This document shows positions 7,423 to 17,642 of a stretch of DNA of 64,000 nucleotides, piece after piece. Below the pieces are notes generated by a model. It was not told the DNA's origin. It did not search any database and saw only the letters and a program-made list of their open reading frames with translations. Each line of letters opens with the position of its first letter. Within the stretch, counting starts at the first letter, position 1. This stretch comes from Candidatus Ferrigenium bremense (GTDB lineage Bacteria; Pseudomonadota; Gammaproteobacteria; Burkholderiales; Gallionellaceae): assembly GCA_019449635.1 (NCBI GenBank), contig JAGRPI010000030.1, positions 79,148-143,147 on the forward strand. Direction: 5' to 3'. The translations under genes were made by a program, and so were the position numbers.

Positions 7423-9639
7423 TCAACGCAAGACTGAACTGGGTTGGTTGGCGGGTTTTTCGTTTAACTTGGTATAGCTGGGTATGTTTTGCTTCAAGGC
7501 ATTAATGGGATCCACGCCGACACTGATAAAGTCGTTCAACTCAAGCTGCAGGAAAAGACCCGTGTTGGCCTGCTGTGCTGCGACAGTAAAGCGTTGTGCC
7601 ACCAAACGAAGCGTCCAGCAGCTTTGATTATACTCAAGCCCGGCTATCGACTCCAAGGTTTTGCCGTCCTGCAGGGAATAATTCAAGCGTCCCACGGCGC
7701 GCCAGCGGCTGGATAACGGCCATTGCCCGGCAAGATCAACTTGGCGCAAGGTATTGCGGGCGAAGCGGTAGCCGAGGTCGAGAGACTTGCCCAGCTCAGG
7801 GCGATAACGCGTAGCGATGTTATAACGCTGGCTGTGCGACTGGTTGGGGTCGTACTGGAACTCGCTGTCAAAAGACCAGGCTTTTGTCACCCTGCCCGAG
7901 GCGGCAAGCAGAATATCGGATTTGCTCGTCGTTGTCGTGGGCGCGACAAGGTTTACCTGGGGTGTTTTGAAACTGAAACGCTCGCCCACCATTAATTTTA
8001 GCCACTCCATGCCATTTGCCTGTTCCAGCAGACGCGAAGTCATAGCCAGCGTAATGTGATTTGCGTCACCCACCCGGTCACTGCCGAAAAAACGGTTTTC
8101 GGTGAACATCTGGGTAAAGTCGAAATTGGCCTGCGCCGAATCGAAATTAGGCAGCAGATTCTGGTCTTTGTACGGCACGTAAACATAAAAGGCGCGCGGT
8201 TCCAGCGTATGCACATAGTCGCCGCCAAACAGGTTCCAGTCGCGCTCAAAAGCGACCCCGCTATCCACGCTCATAATGGGCAGAGTGCGCGATGAATAGG
8301 GCAAAACCCGGGTGCTGTTAGCCCCCATCGCGTAATACGTGCTGTGCAGCGCCACTTTCGGGGTGAGATAGAACGCCGGGTCGCTGACCAGCGGATAGCT
8401 CACGCTGGGATTGAGCACCAGCCGCTGGGCATTCTCCAGAGTGGGGTGGGCGAAATCCACAAATTCGCCGGCAAAAGCAAGATTGGCGCCGGACGAGTTT
8501 CGCTGCGCATTGACGGTCAATTGCGGCAAACGCTTGTAAGGCGCCCCGATCGGCGCAGCCGGATCCTGCAAAGTCTGGTAACGCTGTACGCGCGCGGTCG
8601 CGCTCCACCAGCTGGTGCCGTAGGTCAGCATCGCTTCCTGCAGAAGATTGGCCTGCGAAGTGGTGTTCACCGTGCTCCCCAAATCGCGAAAATACGCATC
8701 ATCCGAGACGCTGCTCAGATTGACATAGCCGTTCAATCCGCCTGCAATGGCTTGACTATGCATAAGAGCAATACGTGTGCGGCTGCGGTTGGCCAGCGCA
8801 TCGCTGGGCAGCACGTCCACTTGCAGTTCGCCGCCATAGCGTGGTTCCAGATAGCGGAATTCATTGTTGAGCAATACCCCGCGCTTGGTCATCACACGCG
8901 GCGCAATCGTCGCATCGCGGTTCGGCGCGATGTTCCAGTAGTAGGGCAGGGTCAATTCCTTGCCGCCATTGGTCGTGCTGCCGAATACCGGCGACAAAAA
9001 CCCCGATTTGCGCTGATCGTTGAGCGGAAAGTCCATCCACGGCGAGTACAGGATCGGCAAGCCCATGAATTCCACCCAGGCGTGATGTGCCACGCCGATC
9101 TGCCGGTCGCGGTCAATCTCGAGGCCGCGCATTTTCAGCAGCCAGTCCTCGTTGTCGGCCGGGCAGGTGGTATAGGTCGCGTTATCCAGCGTGTAATGCT
9201 GCTTGTCCTGAATGTGCATCATGTCCGCCGAGCCGCGCCCGTCGTTCTCCGCAAGATAGAATACCGGTTGCTCCATGGTGCCGATGCTGGTGTCCAGATT
9301 CAGCTTGAGATGCGGTCCGCTCATCGTGTTGCCGTCCTGTTCCAGCACTACCGAGCCCTGCGCATCGAGGTCCTGCGTATCCTGAAAATACAACAGGCGA
9401 TCCGCCCGGATGGACTGTCCGCGCTTGCGCAATATCGCGTTGCCCGTTGCCTCGATCTGGCTTTCCTTCTTGCCCGTCAGATGGTCCGCTTCCACGAAGG
9501 CAGGCGTTTCCTGTGCCGGCTCCGCCATTGCCCTGAAGGTCTTGTCCATGCGCAGCGCGAACAATTCCGCATTTGCGCTGGCGTGGTGCGCAAAAGTGCA
9601 AAGTAAAGTGAATGCGATGGGCTTGAGGCGGAACCGCAT
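7423..9639 (-). CDS. lptD: LPS-assembly outer-membrane protein LptD
   Basis: LptD forms, with LptE, the beta-barrel translocon that inserts lipopolysaccharide into the outer leaflet. This is a 738-residue protein from the ATG at 9639: signal peptide MRFRLKPIAFTLLCTFAHHASA, an N-terminal OstA/jellyroll region (VEADHLTGKKESQIEATGNA, YFQDTQDLDAQGSVVL), then a long barrel with GVLLNNEFRYLEPRYGGEL and the conserved DFPLNDQRKSGFLSPVFG. Cysteines in TTCPADNE and QSCWTLRL could form the usual disulfide. I chose 9639 over the longer frame because the signal peptide starts there. It is divergent from amgK across a 61-base gap. Confidence 0.95.
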   Translation of the reverse strand: MRFRLKPIAFTLLCTFAHHASANAELFALRMDKTFRAMAEPAQETPAFVEADHLTGKKESQIEATGNAILRKRGQSIRADRLLYFQDTQDLDAQGSVVLEQDGNTMSGPHLKLNLDTSIGTMEQPVFYLAENDGRGSADMMHIQDKQHYTLDNATYTTCPADNEDWLLKMRGLEIDRDRQIGVAHHAWVEFMGLPILYSPWMDFPLNDQRKSGFLSPVFGSTTNGGKELTLPYYWNIAPNRDATIAPRVMTKRGVLLNNEFRYLEPRYGGELQVDVLPSDALANRSRTRIALMHSQAIAGGLNGYVNLSSVSDDAYFRDLGSTVNTTSQANLLQEAMLTYGTSWWSATARVQRYQTLQDPAAPIGAPYKRLPQLTVNAQRNSSGANLAFAGEFVDFAHPTLENAQRLVLNPSVSYPLVSDPAFYLTPKVALHSTYYAMGANSTRVLPYSSRTLPIMSVDSGVAFERDWNLFGGDYVHTLEPRAFYVYVPYKDQNLLPNFDSAQANFDFTQMFTENRFFGSDRVGDANHITLAMTSRLLEQANGMEWLKLMVGERFSFKTPQVNLVAPTTTTSKSDILLAASGRVTKAWSFDSEFQYDPNQSHSQRYNIATRYRPELGKSLDLGYRFARNTLRQVDLAGQWPLSSRWRAVGRLNYSLQDGKTLESIAGLEYNQSCWTLRLVAQRFTVAAQQANTGLFLQLELNDFISVGVDPINALKQNIPSYTKLNEKPANQPSSVLR

Positions 9640-9653
9640 GACAATAGTAAGGT

Positions 9654-9675
9654 GGTAAACTTTCGCAAGTTTACC
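9654..9675. promoter_or_regulatory. Palindrome in the lptD/amgK divergent promoter region
   Basis: GGTAAACTT-TCGC-AAGTTTACC, two perfect 9-base arms around a 4-base centre, sits midway in the 61-base gap between the divergent starts of lptD (9639) and amgK (9701). It could be a shared operator or form a stem in either leader. No specific regulator can be named. Confidence 0.5.
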
Positions 9676-9700
9676 ATTAACACTATTCGAAAAGCCCGAT

Positions 9701-10993
9701 ATGCAACGCCAGCAACAATTAACCGCATGGCTGCACAGCCAGTTACCCGGCAAGACCTTCGCCCTTGCCCCGGCCTCCGCCGATGCCAGTTTCCGCCGCT
9801 ATTTTCGGGTCACCTTCAACGATCGAGAGGACGATGGGCTTGCCAGCCGTCGCGAGCAGTTTGAGATGCAAGGCGCCGCAGAGCGAGCGACGACACATAC
9901 CGATTGGGTAGGGGAGGAGAGAGCGAGCACGCAACGCAGCAGGTCAAATGCGCAGCAGGCTGGCACGCTCATCGTGATGGATGCGCCGCCGCAGCATGAA
10001 GATTGCCGCCCGTTCCTGCATATCGCCAGACTGTTCGAGGAGGCCGGGACGCATGTGCCGCATGTGTATGCGCAGGATCTGCAGCAGGGTTTTCTGCTGC
10101 TGTCCGACCTCGGCAGCACCACTTACCTGCAGGCGCTGGATAGCGGCACTGCGCGCGAACTGTATGGCGCGGCCACCGATGCGCTGATCAAGATCCAGCT
10201 CGCCTCACGCGAGAACGAGCTACCCCCTTATGACGAGGCCCTGCTGATGCGCGAGATGCGCCTGTTCCCGGAGTGGTACATCGCCAGGCATCTCAACATC
10301 ACGCTGACCGACAGGCAGCGCGCCAAACTGGAAGAAGTCTTCGCGCGCATCATCGCCAACAACCTCGCGCAGCCGCGCGTGTATGTGCATCGGGATTACC
10401 ACTCACGCAACCTCATGTATATCGAATCCCCTCTCTCTAACTCTCTGGTTGGAACAACTAGCCATTCGACTAGGCTGCCGGAAACCGCAGCCAAGTCGCT
10501 GGTTATCCCGCAAGCGGGAGAAAGGACAATCGAGATGCGGGGTAAGCAGGCAATCCGCGAAGCGGATGCTCGCAAAGGCGATTTTCTAATCTCGCCCGGC
10601 ATCCTCGATTTTCAGGATGCGGTGTACGGTCCGATCACCTACGACCTCGCCTCGCTGTTCAAGGACGCCTATATAAAATGGGAAGAAGCGGAAATCATGG
10701 ACTGGCTGATCCGCTACTGGGAACAGGCGCGCAAGGCCGGGCTTCCGGTGCGTGCGGATTTCGGCGAGTTCTATCGCGACTACGAATGGATGGGCGTGCA
10801 GCGCCACATCAAGGTGCTGGGCATCTTCGCCCGCCTGTACCACCGCGACGGCAAGGACGGCTACCTGAAGGACCTGCCACTGGTGATGGCGTATCTGCGC
10901 GCCGCTTGTGCGCGCTATATCGATCTCAAGCCGCTGCTGAATCTACTGGATGAACTGGAGCCGCGCGATAATCAGGCGGGGTACACGTTTTGA
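9701..10993 (+). CDS. amgK: N-acetylmuramate/N-acetylglucosamine anomeric kinase AmgK, with two in-frame repeat insertions
   Basis: An APH-fold sugar kinase that phosphorylates MurNAc at C1 in the cell-wall recycling shunt that bypasses de novo MurNAc synthesis. Key segments are DASFRRYFRV, IVMDAPPQHED, VHRDYHSRNLM (catalytic loop) and GILDFQDAVYGPITYDLASL (metal-binding Asp). At 430 residues it is about 90 longer than usual. The excess falls in two blocks: residues ~45-87, rich in Arg/Ser/Gln from a MITE-related repeat, and ~243-288, from the nested K/R repeat including GTTSHSTRLPETAAK. The second lies between the HRD and DFQD motifs, close to the active site. The frame stays open and motifs are intact. 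murU follows, completing the pathway. Confidence 0.9.
   Translation: MQRQQQLTAWLHSQLPGKTFALAPASADASFRRYFRVTFNDREDDGLASRREQFEMQGAAERATTHTDWVGEERASTQRSRSNAQQAGTLIVMDAPPQHEDCRPFLHIARLFEEAGTHVPHVYAQDLQQGFLLLSDLGSTTYLQALDSGTARELYGAATDALIKIQLASRENELPPYDEALLMREMRLFPEWYIARHLNITLTDRQRAKLEEVFARIIANNLAQPRVYVHRDYHSRNLMYIESPLSNSLVGTTSHSTRLPETAAKSLVIPQAGERTIEMRGKQAIREADARKGDFLISPGILDFQDAVYGPITYDLASLFKDAYIKWEEAEIMDWLIRYWEQARKAGLPVRADFGEFYRDYEWMGVQRHIKVLGIFARLYHRDGKDGYLKDLPLVMAYLRAACARYIDLKPLLNLLDELEPRDNQAGYTF
9841..9965 (+). repeat. Degenerate MITE-like insertion inside amgK
   Basis: Bounded by TGCCAGCC (9841-9848) and GGCTGGCA (9958-9965). The interior (GCAAGGCGCCGCAGAGCGAG ... GAGCGAGCACGC) lines up by eye with the interior of the MITE at 22779-22919 (GCAAGGAGCCGCGCAGCGAA ... 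GAGCGAGCACGC). It is read in frame and inserts about 42 residues between YFRVTFNDRED and AGTLIVMDAPP. Relationship to the MITE is by visual alignment only. Confidence 0.6.
10427..10526 (+). repeat. Nested repeat (family R inside family K) in amgK
   Basis: Outer K arms are CCCCTCTCTCTAACTCTCT and CCCGCAAGCGGGAGAAAGG. Between them sits the R hairpin: AACTAG / CTGGTT outer stem (10456-10461, 10499-10504) and CGACTaGGCTGcCG / CGcAGCCaAGTCG inner stem (10467-10480, 10486-10498). The same nesting occurs at 24109-24210, and K without R occurs in gltB. Translated in frame as part of AmgK. Confidence 0.8.
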
Positions 10994-13195
<2,202 letters not shown>

Positions 13196-13219
13196 AAAGC
13201 TGCTGGGGGAGTACCGCAG

Positions 13220-13612
13220 CTACTTGGCTTGTCCGCTCCAGCTCTGCCAGTGCCCGGCCATGTCCTTGACGTTCTTGTAGCCCTTCTCGATGAGGATCTG
13301 CTCCGCGATCCTGGCACGCTTCCCGCTCCGGCAGTACACCACGATCTCGCTGGCTTTATCCCCCGGTATTTCACTTAGCCTGCGCTCCAGTTCATCATGC
13401 GGCAGGTTCACGGCGGTGTCGATATGCCCCGCCGCATATTCCTCGCGCGTGCGCACATCGAGAACGATCGGCGGATTGGGTTCCTTCAGCCGCTGGGCAA
13501 GTTCGGCCGGGGTGATCGTCCCGACGGCGGGCGTCTCCGCCTGACAGGTAATGCCGGTCAGCAGCAACAGGGCGGCCAGCAGTGCCCGAAAAAAGAAGAG
13601 TGGATGGGTCAT
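13220..13612 (-). CDS. Exported rhodanese-domain protein
   Basis: A 130-residue single-domain rhodanese (PspE/GlpE class) exported to the periplasm: signal peptide MTHPLFFFRALLAALLLLTGITCQA, then VLDVRTREEYAAGHIDTAVNLPH and the active-site loop VVYCRSGKRARIA with the persulfide-bearing Cys. The start at 13612 is chosen because it opens the signal peptide. It is convergent with pepP, 24 bases apart. Sequence just after its 3' end resembles that after the duplicated pepP fragment near 15030, suggesting the ancestral duplication covered the end of this gene too. Confidence 0.88.
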   Translation of the reverse strand: MTHPLFFFRALLAALLLLTGITCQAETPAVGTITPAELAQRLKEPNPPIVLDVRTREEYAAGHIDTAVNLPHDELERRLSEIPGDKASEIVVYCRSGKRARIAEQILIEKGYKNVKDMAGHWQSWSGQAK

Positions 13613-13705
13613 GGCGGTATCCTCAGTTGAGTTGAAAAAAAAGCAGGCTCGAATTTGCTTGCCGAGCCCCCGGCCGTGCTCGGCTGTCAGCGCATCATAA
13701 AGGGG

Positions 13706-14501
13706 AAAAGGGGCCAGGCTCAAGTTTTACAATCCCAAACTACCCTGCCCAACATTGGCAGCCGCGTCTTCGTCGGGCTGAGTACGCGGCCTGCCTAGTG
13801 GTTTGGCTTGCCGCCGTTGCCCGGTCAATTTCTCGATCCGCGCATAAAAGCGTTCATTACCCAGCGGCTGGCTTTGACTAAGCGCCAGCCGTATGTCGTC
13901 TACTGCTGCCTTGTCCAGTTGTGACCGGAACAAGGCGCGATAAGCTTCCCGGCGCGCAGCATCACCGCCGCCAAGCGACATGTACAGCGGATGCGGCGTC
14001 AATATCGCGCCGGGCTGCCCCAACCCATTGGTGCGGTAGCTCGTCCAGCGGTAATGAGCCGGATCATCCACCATCGCCGCGCGCACCGGGTTCAGCTCAA
14101 TGTAGCGCTGACAGGTCAGCAAATAAGTTTCCGCCTGAATCAGCGAGGACTTGTAGCGGCTATCCCACAGCGTCCCGGTGCGGCGGTAGGTTTTGTTGAT
14201 GTACTGCACATAGCGCCGCCCCAGCGCGATAATGAGCCGGGGAACGCTTTCCGCCTGCCTGGGCGTAAGCAGCAAATGAACGTGGTTCGTCATCAGCGCA
14301 TAGGCATGCAGGGCACAGCCCTCTTTTATCAGAGCCTCGCCAAGCCAGTGCAGGTAAGCGTGGTAATCTTCTTCCGCGAAGAAGCAGGGTTCGCGATTGT
14401 GGCCGCGCTGCACGATGTGCAACGGCACGTCATTCAGATGGATGCGTGGACGGCGGGGCATGCGGCCATGTTAGCAGAACAACTTGAGCCTGGCCCCTTT
14501 T
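13706..14501 (-). mobile_element. REP-type transposase element bounded by a perfect 21-bp inverted repeat
   Basis: Left end AAAAGGGGCCAGGCTCAAGT(T) at 13706-13726 and its exact complement at 14481-14501 enclose a single Y1 transposase gene. A second, shorter copy (CTGGCCCCTTTTACCGCTG) follows at 14506-14524, exactly where the duplicated pepP fragment begins. The element evidently inserted into, or recombined with, a second copy of pepP and removed its 5' part. Confidence 0.8.
13727..14461 (-). CDS. REP-associated tyrosine transposase (Y1/IS200-like superfamily)
   Basis: A 244-residue HUH-type single-strand transposase (RAYT). It has PRIHLNDVPLHIVQRGHNREPCFF, the HUH motif in YALMTNHVHLLLTP (HVH), a Tyr-containing ALGRRYVQYINKTYRRTGTLWDSRYKSSLI and CQRYIELNPVRAAMV. 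These enzymes are associated with mobilising palindromic REP sequences, which is notable in a window so rich in palindromes. Its stop codon lies at the inner edge of the left terminal repeat. It looks intact. Confidence 0.9.
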   Translation of the reverse strand: MPRRPRIHLNDVPLHIVQRGHNREPCFFAEEDYHAYLHWLGEALIKEGCALHAYALMTNHVHLLLTPRQAESVPRLIIALGRRYVQYINKTYRRTGTLWDSRYKSSLIQAETYLLTCQRYIELNPVRAAMVDDPAHYRWTSYRTNGLGQPGAILTPHPLYMSLGGGDAARREAYRALFRSQLDKAAVDDIRLALSQSQPLGNERFYARIEKLTGQRRQAKPLGRPRTQPDEDAAANVGQGSLGL

Positions 14502-14520
14502 ACCGCTGGCCCCTTTTACC

Positions 14521-15030
14521 GCTGCTGACATTACGCGCACCTTTCCGGTCAACGGGCATTTTTCCGTCGCGCAAAAAGATGTCTATGAGATCGTGCTGGC
14601 CGCGCAAGCCGCCGCGATTGCCGCCGCCCGCCCCGGCAATACCTGGGACGCGCCGCATGACGCGGCGCTGCGCATACTGGCGCAAGGCCTCATCGACCTC
14701 GGGCTGTGCCAGGGCAGCGTGGATGCCGTTCTGGAAAGCGAGAGCTACAAGAGGTTTTATATGCACCGCACCGGCCACTGGCTGGGCATGGATGTGCACG
14801 ACGCCGGCGATTACAAGGTCGGCGACCAATGGCGCAAACTGCAAGCCGGCATGGTGTTCACCATTGAGCCGGGCTGCTACATCCGTCCCGCCGATGACGT
14901 GCCGCAAGCCCTTTGGAACATCGGCATCCGTATCGAAGACGATGTGGCAATCACCGCGCAAGGCAACGAAGTGCTGACCGCGGCCGCGCCGAAGACGGTC
15001 GGCGAAATCGAAGAATTGATGCGGGCCTGA
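14521..15030 (+). pseudogene. Truncated second copy of pepP (3' part)
   Basis: The frame reads AADITRTFPVNGHFSVAQKD ... EIEELMRA and matches the C-terminal ~169 residues of the complete PepP upstream, with about 17 differences by my count. It starts abruptly at the transposase repeat at 14506-14524, so the whole N-terminal domain and one metal ligand region are missing. It could be translated from an internal ATG (14593), but it lacks a full active site. Substitutions are mostly conservative, so the copy is either recent or was selected for some time before truncation. Confidence 0.88.
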
Positions 15031-15159
15031 AAAGCTGCGGGGATGGTGCCGCTGTTACTTTGCCTGACGGCTAGAAGGCAGCGGAGTTGGTTTCTTTTTC
15101 ATTCATGCCATCTATCCTCAGAAACAATTCCACTCCGGTACTCTCTCCGGTACTTTTGG

Positions 15160-15420
15160 TTATGCCGCACGTGCAAGCGGAACCTCCCAGCCGGGAAACA
15201 CGAGTACGGCAGGATGGCACTGGAGGGCGCGAGCGAAAACCTTCGCGCGCTCGACACCCAGATTCACTCTACCGTTTTCGATGGCTGAGATAGTGGCTTG
15301 AGGGATGCCCGTAAGTTCGGAAAGCTGGCTTTGGCTCAACTCCTGGAGTTCGCGCAAAATGCGAACAGACTCGCCCACCGAAACTTCAATTCGTTTTTTT
15401 GCAGGACGAAACTCTTTCAT
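15160..15420 (-). CDS. HigA-like antitoxin (XRE helix-turn-helix)
   Basis: An 86-residue helix-turn-helix protein: MKEFRPAKKRIEVSVGESVR, then LQELSQSQLSELTGIPQATISAIENGRVNLG, a classical XRE/Cro DNA-binding fold. The start at 15420 is preceded by AGGAGG at a good distance and lies one base after the stop of the toxin gene (TGA-T-ATG), which supports this start over the longer frame. As in HigBA systems the toxin comes first. It should neutralise the toxin and repress the shared promoter near 15712-15741. Confidence 0.87.
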   Translation of the reverse strand: MKEFRPAKKRIEVSVGESVRILRELQELSQSQLSELTGIPQATISAIENGRVNLGVERAKVFARALQCHPAVLVFPGWEVPLARAA

Positions 15421-15421
15421 A

Positions 15422-15706
15422 TCATGGCCTCCTGTAATCGTGGGCGGTAACTTGAACAACTTGAATCAGCAACACATTGGCAACAACCCGGTAAATCACC
15501 CGCCACTGAAGCCCGAGCCGGGACGAGCGATGGCCTTTCCATTCACCGGAAAGGGCTTCATCGTGAAACCCCTTGATGGCTCGCAATCCAGATGGCCCGG
15601 AAAGTCTGGCAATGTCTTTCCATTTTTCGTAACGCTTCAGAACATCAATAGGGACGGGTCCAGAAAGCTGTTTGTCAACGCGACGGTGTTCTTCGATTTC
15701 CCACAT
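15422..15706 (-). CDS. HigB/RelE-type toxin
   Basis: A 94-residue protein of the RelE/ParE superfamily of ribosome-dependent mRNA endonucleases. It has VPIDVLKRYEKWKDIARLSG, GLRAIKGFHDEALSGEWKGHRSSRLGLQWRVIYRV and a C-terminal HDYRR. The basic C-terminal residues and Tyr/Arg match the usual catalytic surface. It is followed by the antitoxin with a 1-base gap. No Shine-Dalgarno sequence precedes its ATG, and a strong promoter lies immediately upstream, so the message may start at or near the ATG. Confidence 0.85.
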   Translation of the reverse strand: MWEIEEHRRVDKQLSGPVPIDVLKRYEKWKDIARLSGPSGLRAIKGFHDEALSGEWKGHRSSRLGLQWRVIYRVVANVLLIQVVQVTAHDYRRP

Positions 15707-15711
15707 GCCGC

Positions 15712-15741
15712 ATTATGTATATATTAATAATAGTATGTCAA
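15712..15741 (-). promoter_or_regulatory. Promoter of the toxin-antitoxin pair
   Basis: On the minus strand a perfect -35 TTGACA (15741-15736), an 18-base AT-rich spacer containing TATTATTAATATAT, and -10 CATAAT (15717-15712). The toxin ATG begins at 15706, so transcription would start at about the ATG itself. The TATTAATA symmetry in the spacer is a plausible antitoxin operator. Confidence 0.55.
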
Positions 15742-15802
15742 GTGCGCAACTTTTGGGGGAAGAATACCGCCCGCTTGAGCGTAATGTTAGACTGCCCGCA
15801 TC

Positions 15803-16288
15803 TCAACCGCGGCGCGCCGCCTCGATTGCAGCGATGTCGATCTTTTTCATCTGCATCATCGCATCGAAGGCGCGCTTGGCGGCGGCAGTATCGGGACCGG
15901 TGACCGCTTCCGTCAGAGCGATCGGAGTAATCTGCCAGGACAATCCCCATTTGTCCGTGCACCAGCCGCACGCGCTCTCCTGGCCGCCGTTGCCGACGAT
16001 CGCGTTCCAATAACGATCCGTTTCGGCCTGGTCAGCGGTTGCGACCTGAAACGAGAATGCCCAGTTGTGCTTGACCTCGGGTCCGCCATTGAGCCCGAGG
16101 CAGGGAATTCCCATCACGGTAAACTCGACCGTCAACACATCCCCTTTCTTCCCTGACGGAAAGTCCCCCGGTGCGAGGTGCACCGCGCCGACGGACGAAT
16201 CGGGAAAGGTCTTGGCGTAAAACCGTGCCGCGTCCTCGGCGTCGCGGTCGTACCAAAGGCAAATCGTGTTCTTTGCTGGTGTTGTCAT
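15803..16288 (-). CDS. VOC-superfamily (PhnB-like) protein
   Basis: A 161-residue protein of the vicinal-oxygen-chelate fold, PhnB/3-demethylubiquinone methyltransferase-like subgroup. Typical strings are ICLWYDRDAEDAARFYAKTFPDS, TVEFTVMGIPCLGLNGGP, FSFQVATADQAETDRYWNAIVGNGGQESACGWCTDKWGLSWQITP and the C-terminal MMQMKKIDIAAIEAA. Members are widespread and mostly uncharacterised; the substrate cannot be stated. It is an independent gene in the accessory stretch between the toxin pair and the HNH endonuclease. Confidence 0.87.
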   Translation of the reverse strand: MTTPAKNTICLWYDRDAEDAARFYAKTFPDSSVGAVHLAPGDFPSGKKGDVLTVEFTVMGIPCLGLNGGPEVKHNWAFSFQVATADQAETDRYWNAIVGNGGQESACGWCTDKWGLSWQITPIALTEAVTGPDTAAAKRAFDAMMQMKKIDIAAIEAARRG

Positions 16289-16429
16289 GTCACTTCTCCA
16301 CTAAGATCGAAATCTGTGCCCGTTCCGGCATGGCTTCACTGTGCTTCGCATTGGCGCTCTAACGTTTGAATTCACCGGCCTGCGCTGCTTTTTGCGCAAG
16401 ATCCGGTGGAATGATGGGTTAAACGGCAA

Positions 16430-17431
16430 CTACTCATTCGGCTGAAATCGCTCTTGCCGGTGATATGACAAATACTTCCTGTGAAGAAAATTCAATTCCC
16501 GAATGCGTTCTCGACCGGAAATTCCAAGAAGGGATGCATCTCTTGCGAGGCGCTTGGAGATGAGTATTCGGCCTTCATCATCAAATGAGATAAGCCCGAC
16601 ATCAAATGCTTTGTCATAGACTGGTGAAAGGGCTAGACCGTTGAACGGGTCTAGTCGCTCAGAATTGTCTGAAATGCTCCATGGCTTGATATGTGATGCG
16701 GTGATGAATTGGGCGGCGCCCGTAATGGCGCACTTGTGGCCCCACATATCGAGCACCAACTTGCGGAAACGCTGCTGTCCTATTCGAACGCTGAGCATTT
16801 CCTGTTTGGTCGTCGAGGAAAGCAGAGGGTTGTTGATAGTGCCCAAAAAGAAAAATACATCTGCATCATCTTCAAGAGCAGCGATGTACGCCAGTAGAGC
16901 ATCCAATTCCTGAAGGTGTTTTTCGATGTACTCGCGCTTAATGGAGTTTGTTGTGCTCTCTACAACGCGTAGAACGAAATTTCGTCGAAACGTAACTGCT
17001 TGGAGCAGAGCTTCTTTCTCTCCGAGCCGCGTTATAGGAAACGATTTCTGCTTGTTTGTCCCGCCTTCATCTTGGTAGTTGGCAACCCAATTTATTTCAG
17101 GACTCTTGCGATCCTTTCGTTCGCGATGTTCGCGAGAGACACCTACGATGCCGGACGTATTTCGGGGGGATAATGCGAGAACAAGCGGTATCGAATGCCT
17201 GAGAGAAGGATCGTTCGGATCAAGAATGCCAAGATCGAATGCACTCTTTAGGAACTCATCACGATAGCCTCGGGCTGCTTGGTACGAAAGAGCCTTTGAG
17301 CCGTATTTGCTATCGCTGAAGTTCTTGGATTCTTTTATGGGGTCACATTCGAATTGGAATTGCCAGCGATGCTCGTTGCCTCTATCGAGGCGCTTCAAAT
17401 ACTTCCGGTCGGGGAACTCCTCGTTGTTCAT
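16430..17431 (-). CDS. HNH endonuclease with N-terminal AP2-like domain
   Basis: A 333-residue protein. The middle part (TSGIVGVSREHRERKD ... INWVANYQDEGGTNKQKSFPI, ~112-160) looks like an AP2/integrase-type DNA-binding domain. The C-terminal part (~220-300) is an HNH_2-type nuclease: QQRFRKLVLDMWGHKCAITG, ASHIKPW, NGLALSPVYDKAFDVGLISF. It is encoded in a stretch visibly richer in A+T than the neighbouring core genes, which suggests recent acquisition. Such proteins occur as stand-alone restriction-like or homing nucleases. No methyltransferase partner is nearby, and the target is unknown. Confidence 0.85.
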   Translation of the reverse strand: MNNEEFPDRKYLKRLDRGNEHRWQFQFECDPIKESKNFSDSKYGSKALSYQAARGYRDEFLKSAFDLGILDPNDPSLRHSIPLVLALSPRNTSGIVGVSREHRERKDRKSPEINWVANYQDEGGTNKQKSFPITRLGEKEALLQAVTFRRNFVLRVVESTTNSIKREYIEKHLQELDALLAYIAALEDDADVFFFLGTINNPLLSSTTKQEMLSVRIGQQRFRKLVLDMWGHKCAITGAAQFITASHIKPWSISDNSERLDPFNGLALSPVYDKAFDVGLISFDDEGRILISKRLARDASLLGISGRERIRELNFLHRKYLSYHRQERFQPNE

Positions 17432-17642
17432 TGCCGTTTAACGTAAAGTAGATACCCTAAAAAATGCCGAGAAGGTACCACAGCAAACCCTCCCAAATTG
17501 CTTGATCCGGTAGCTAAGCTGCATAAAGCCCTGCAGCATTTGCACCGAATAAACTTCGTGGGCTGGATTAAACGCCATATTTTTTCCCACTGCAATCGTC
17601 CCCGAACATGGACAGCCCGCCGGGCAGGCTATAATCTAATAA

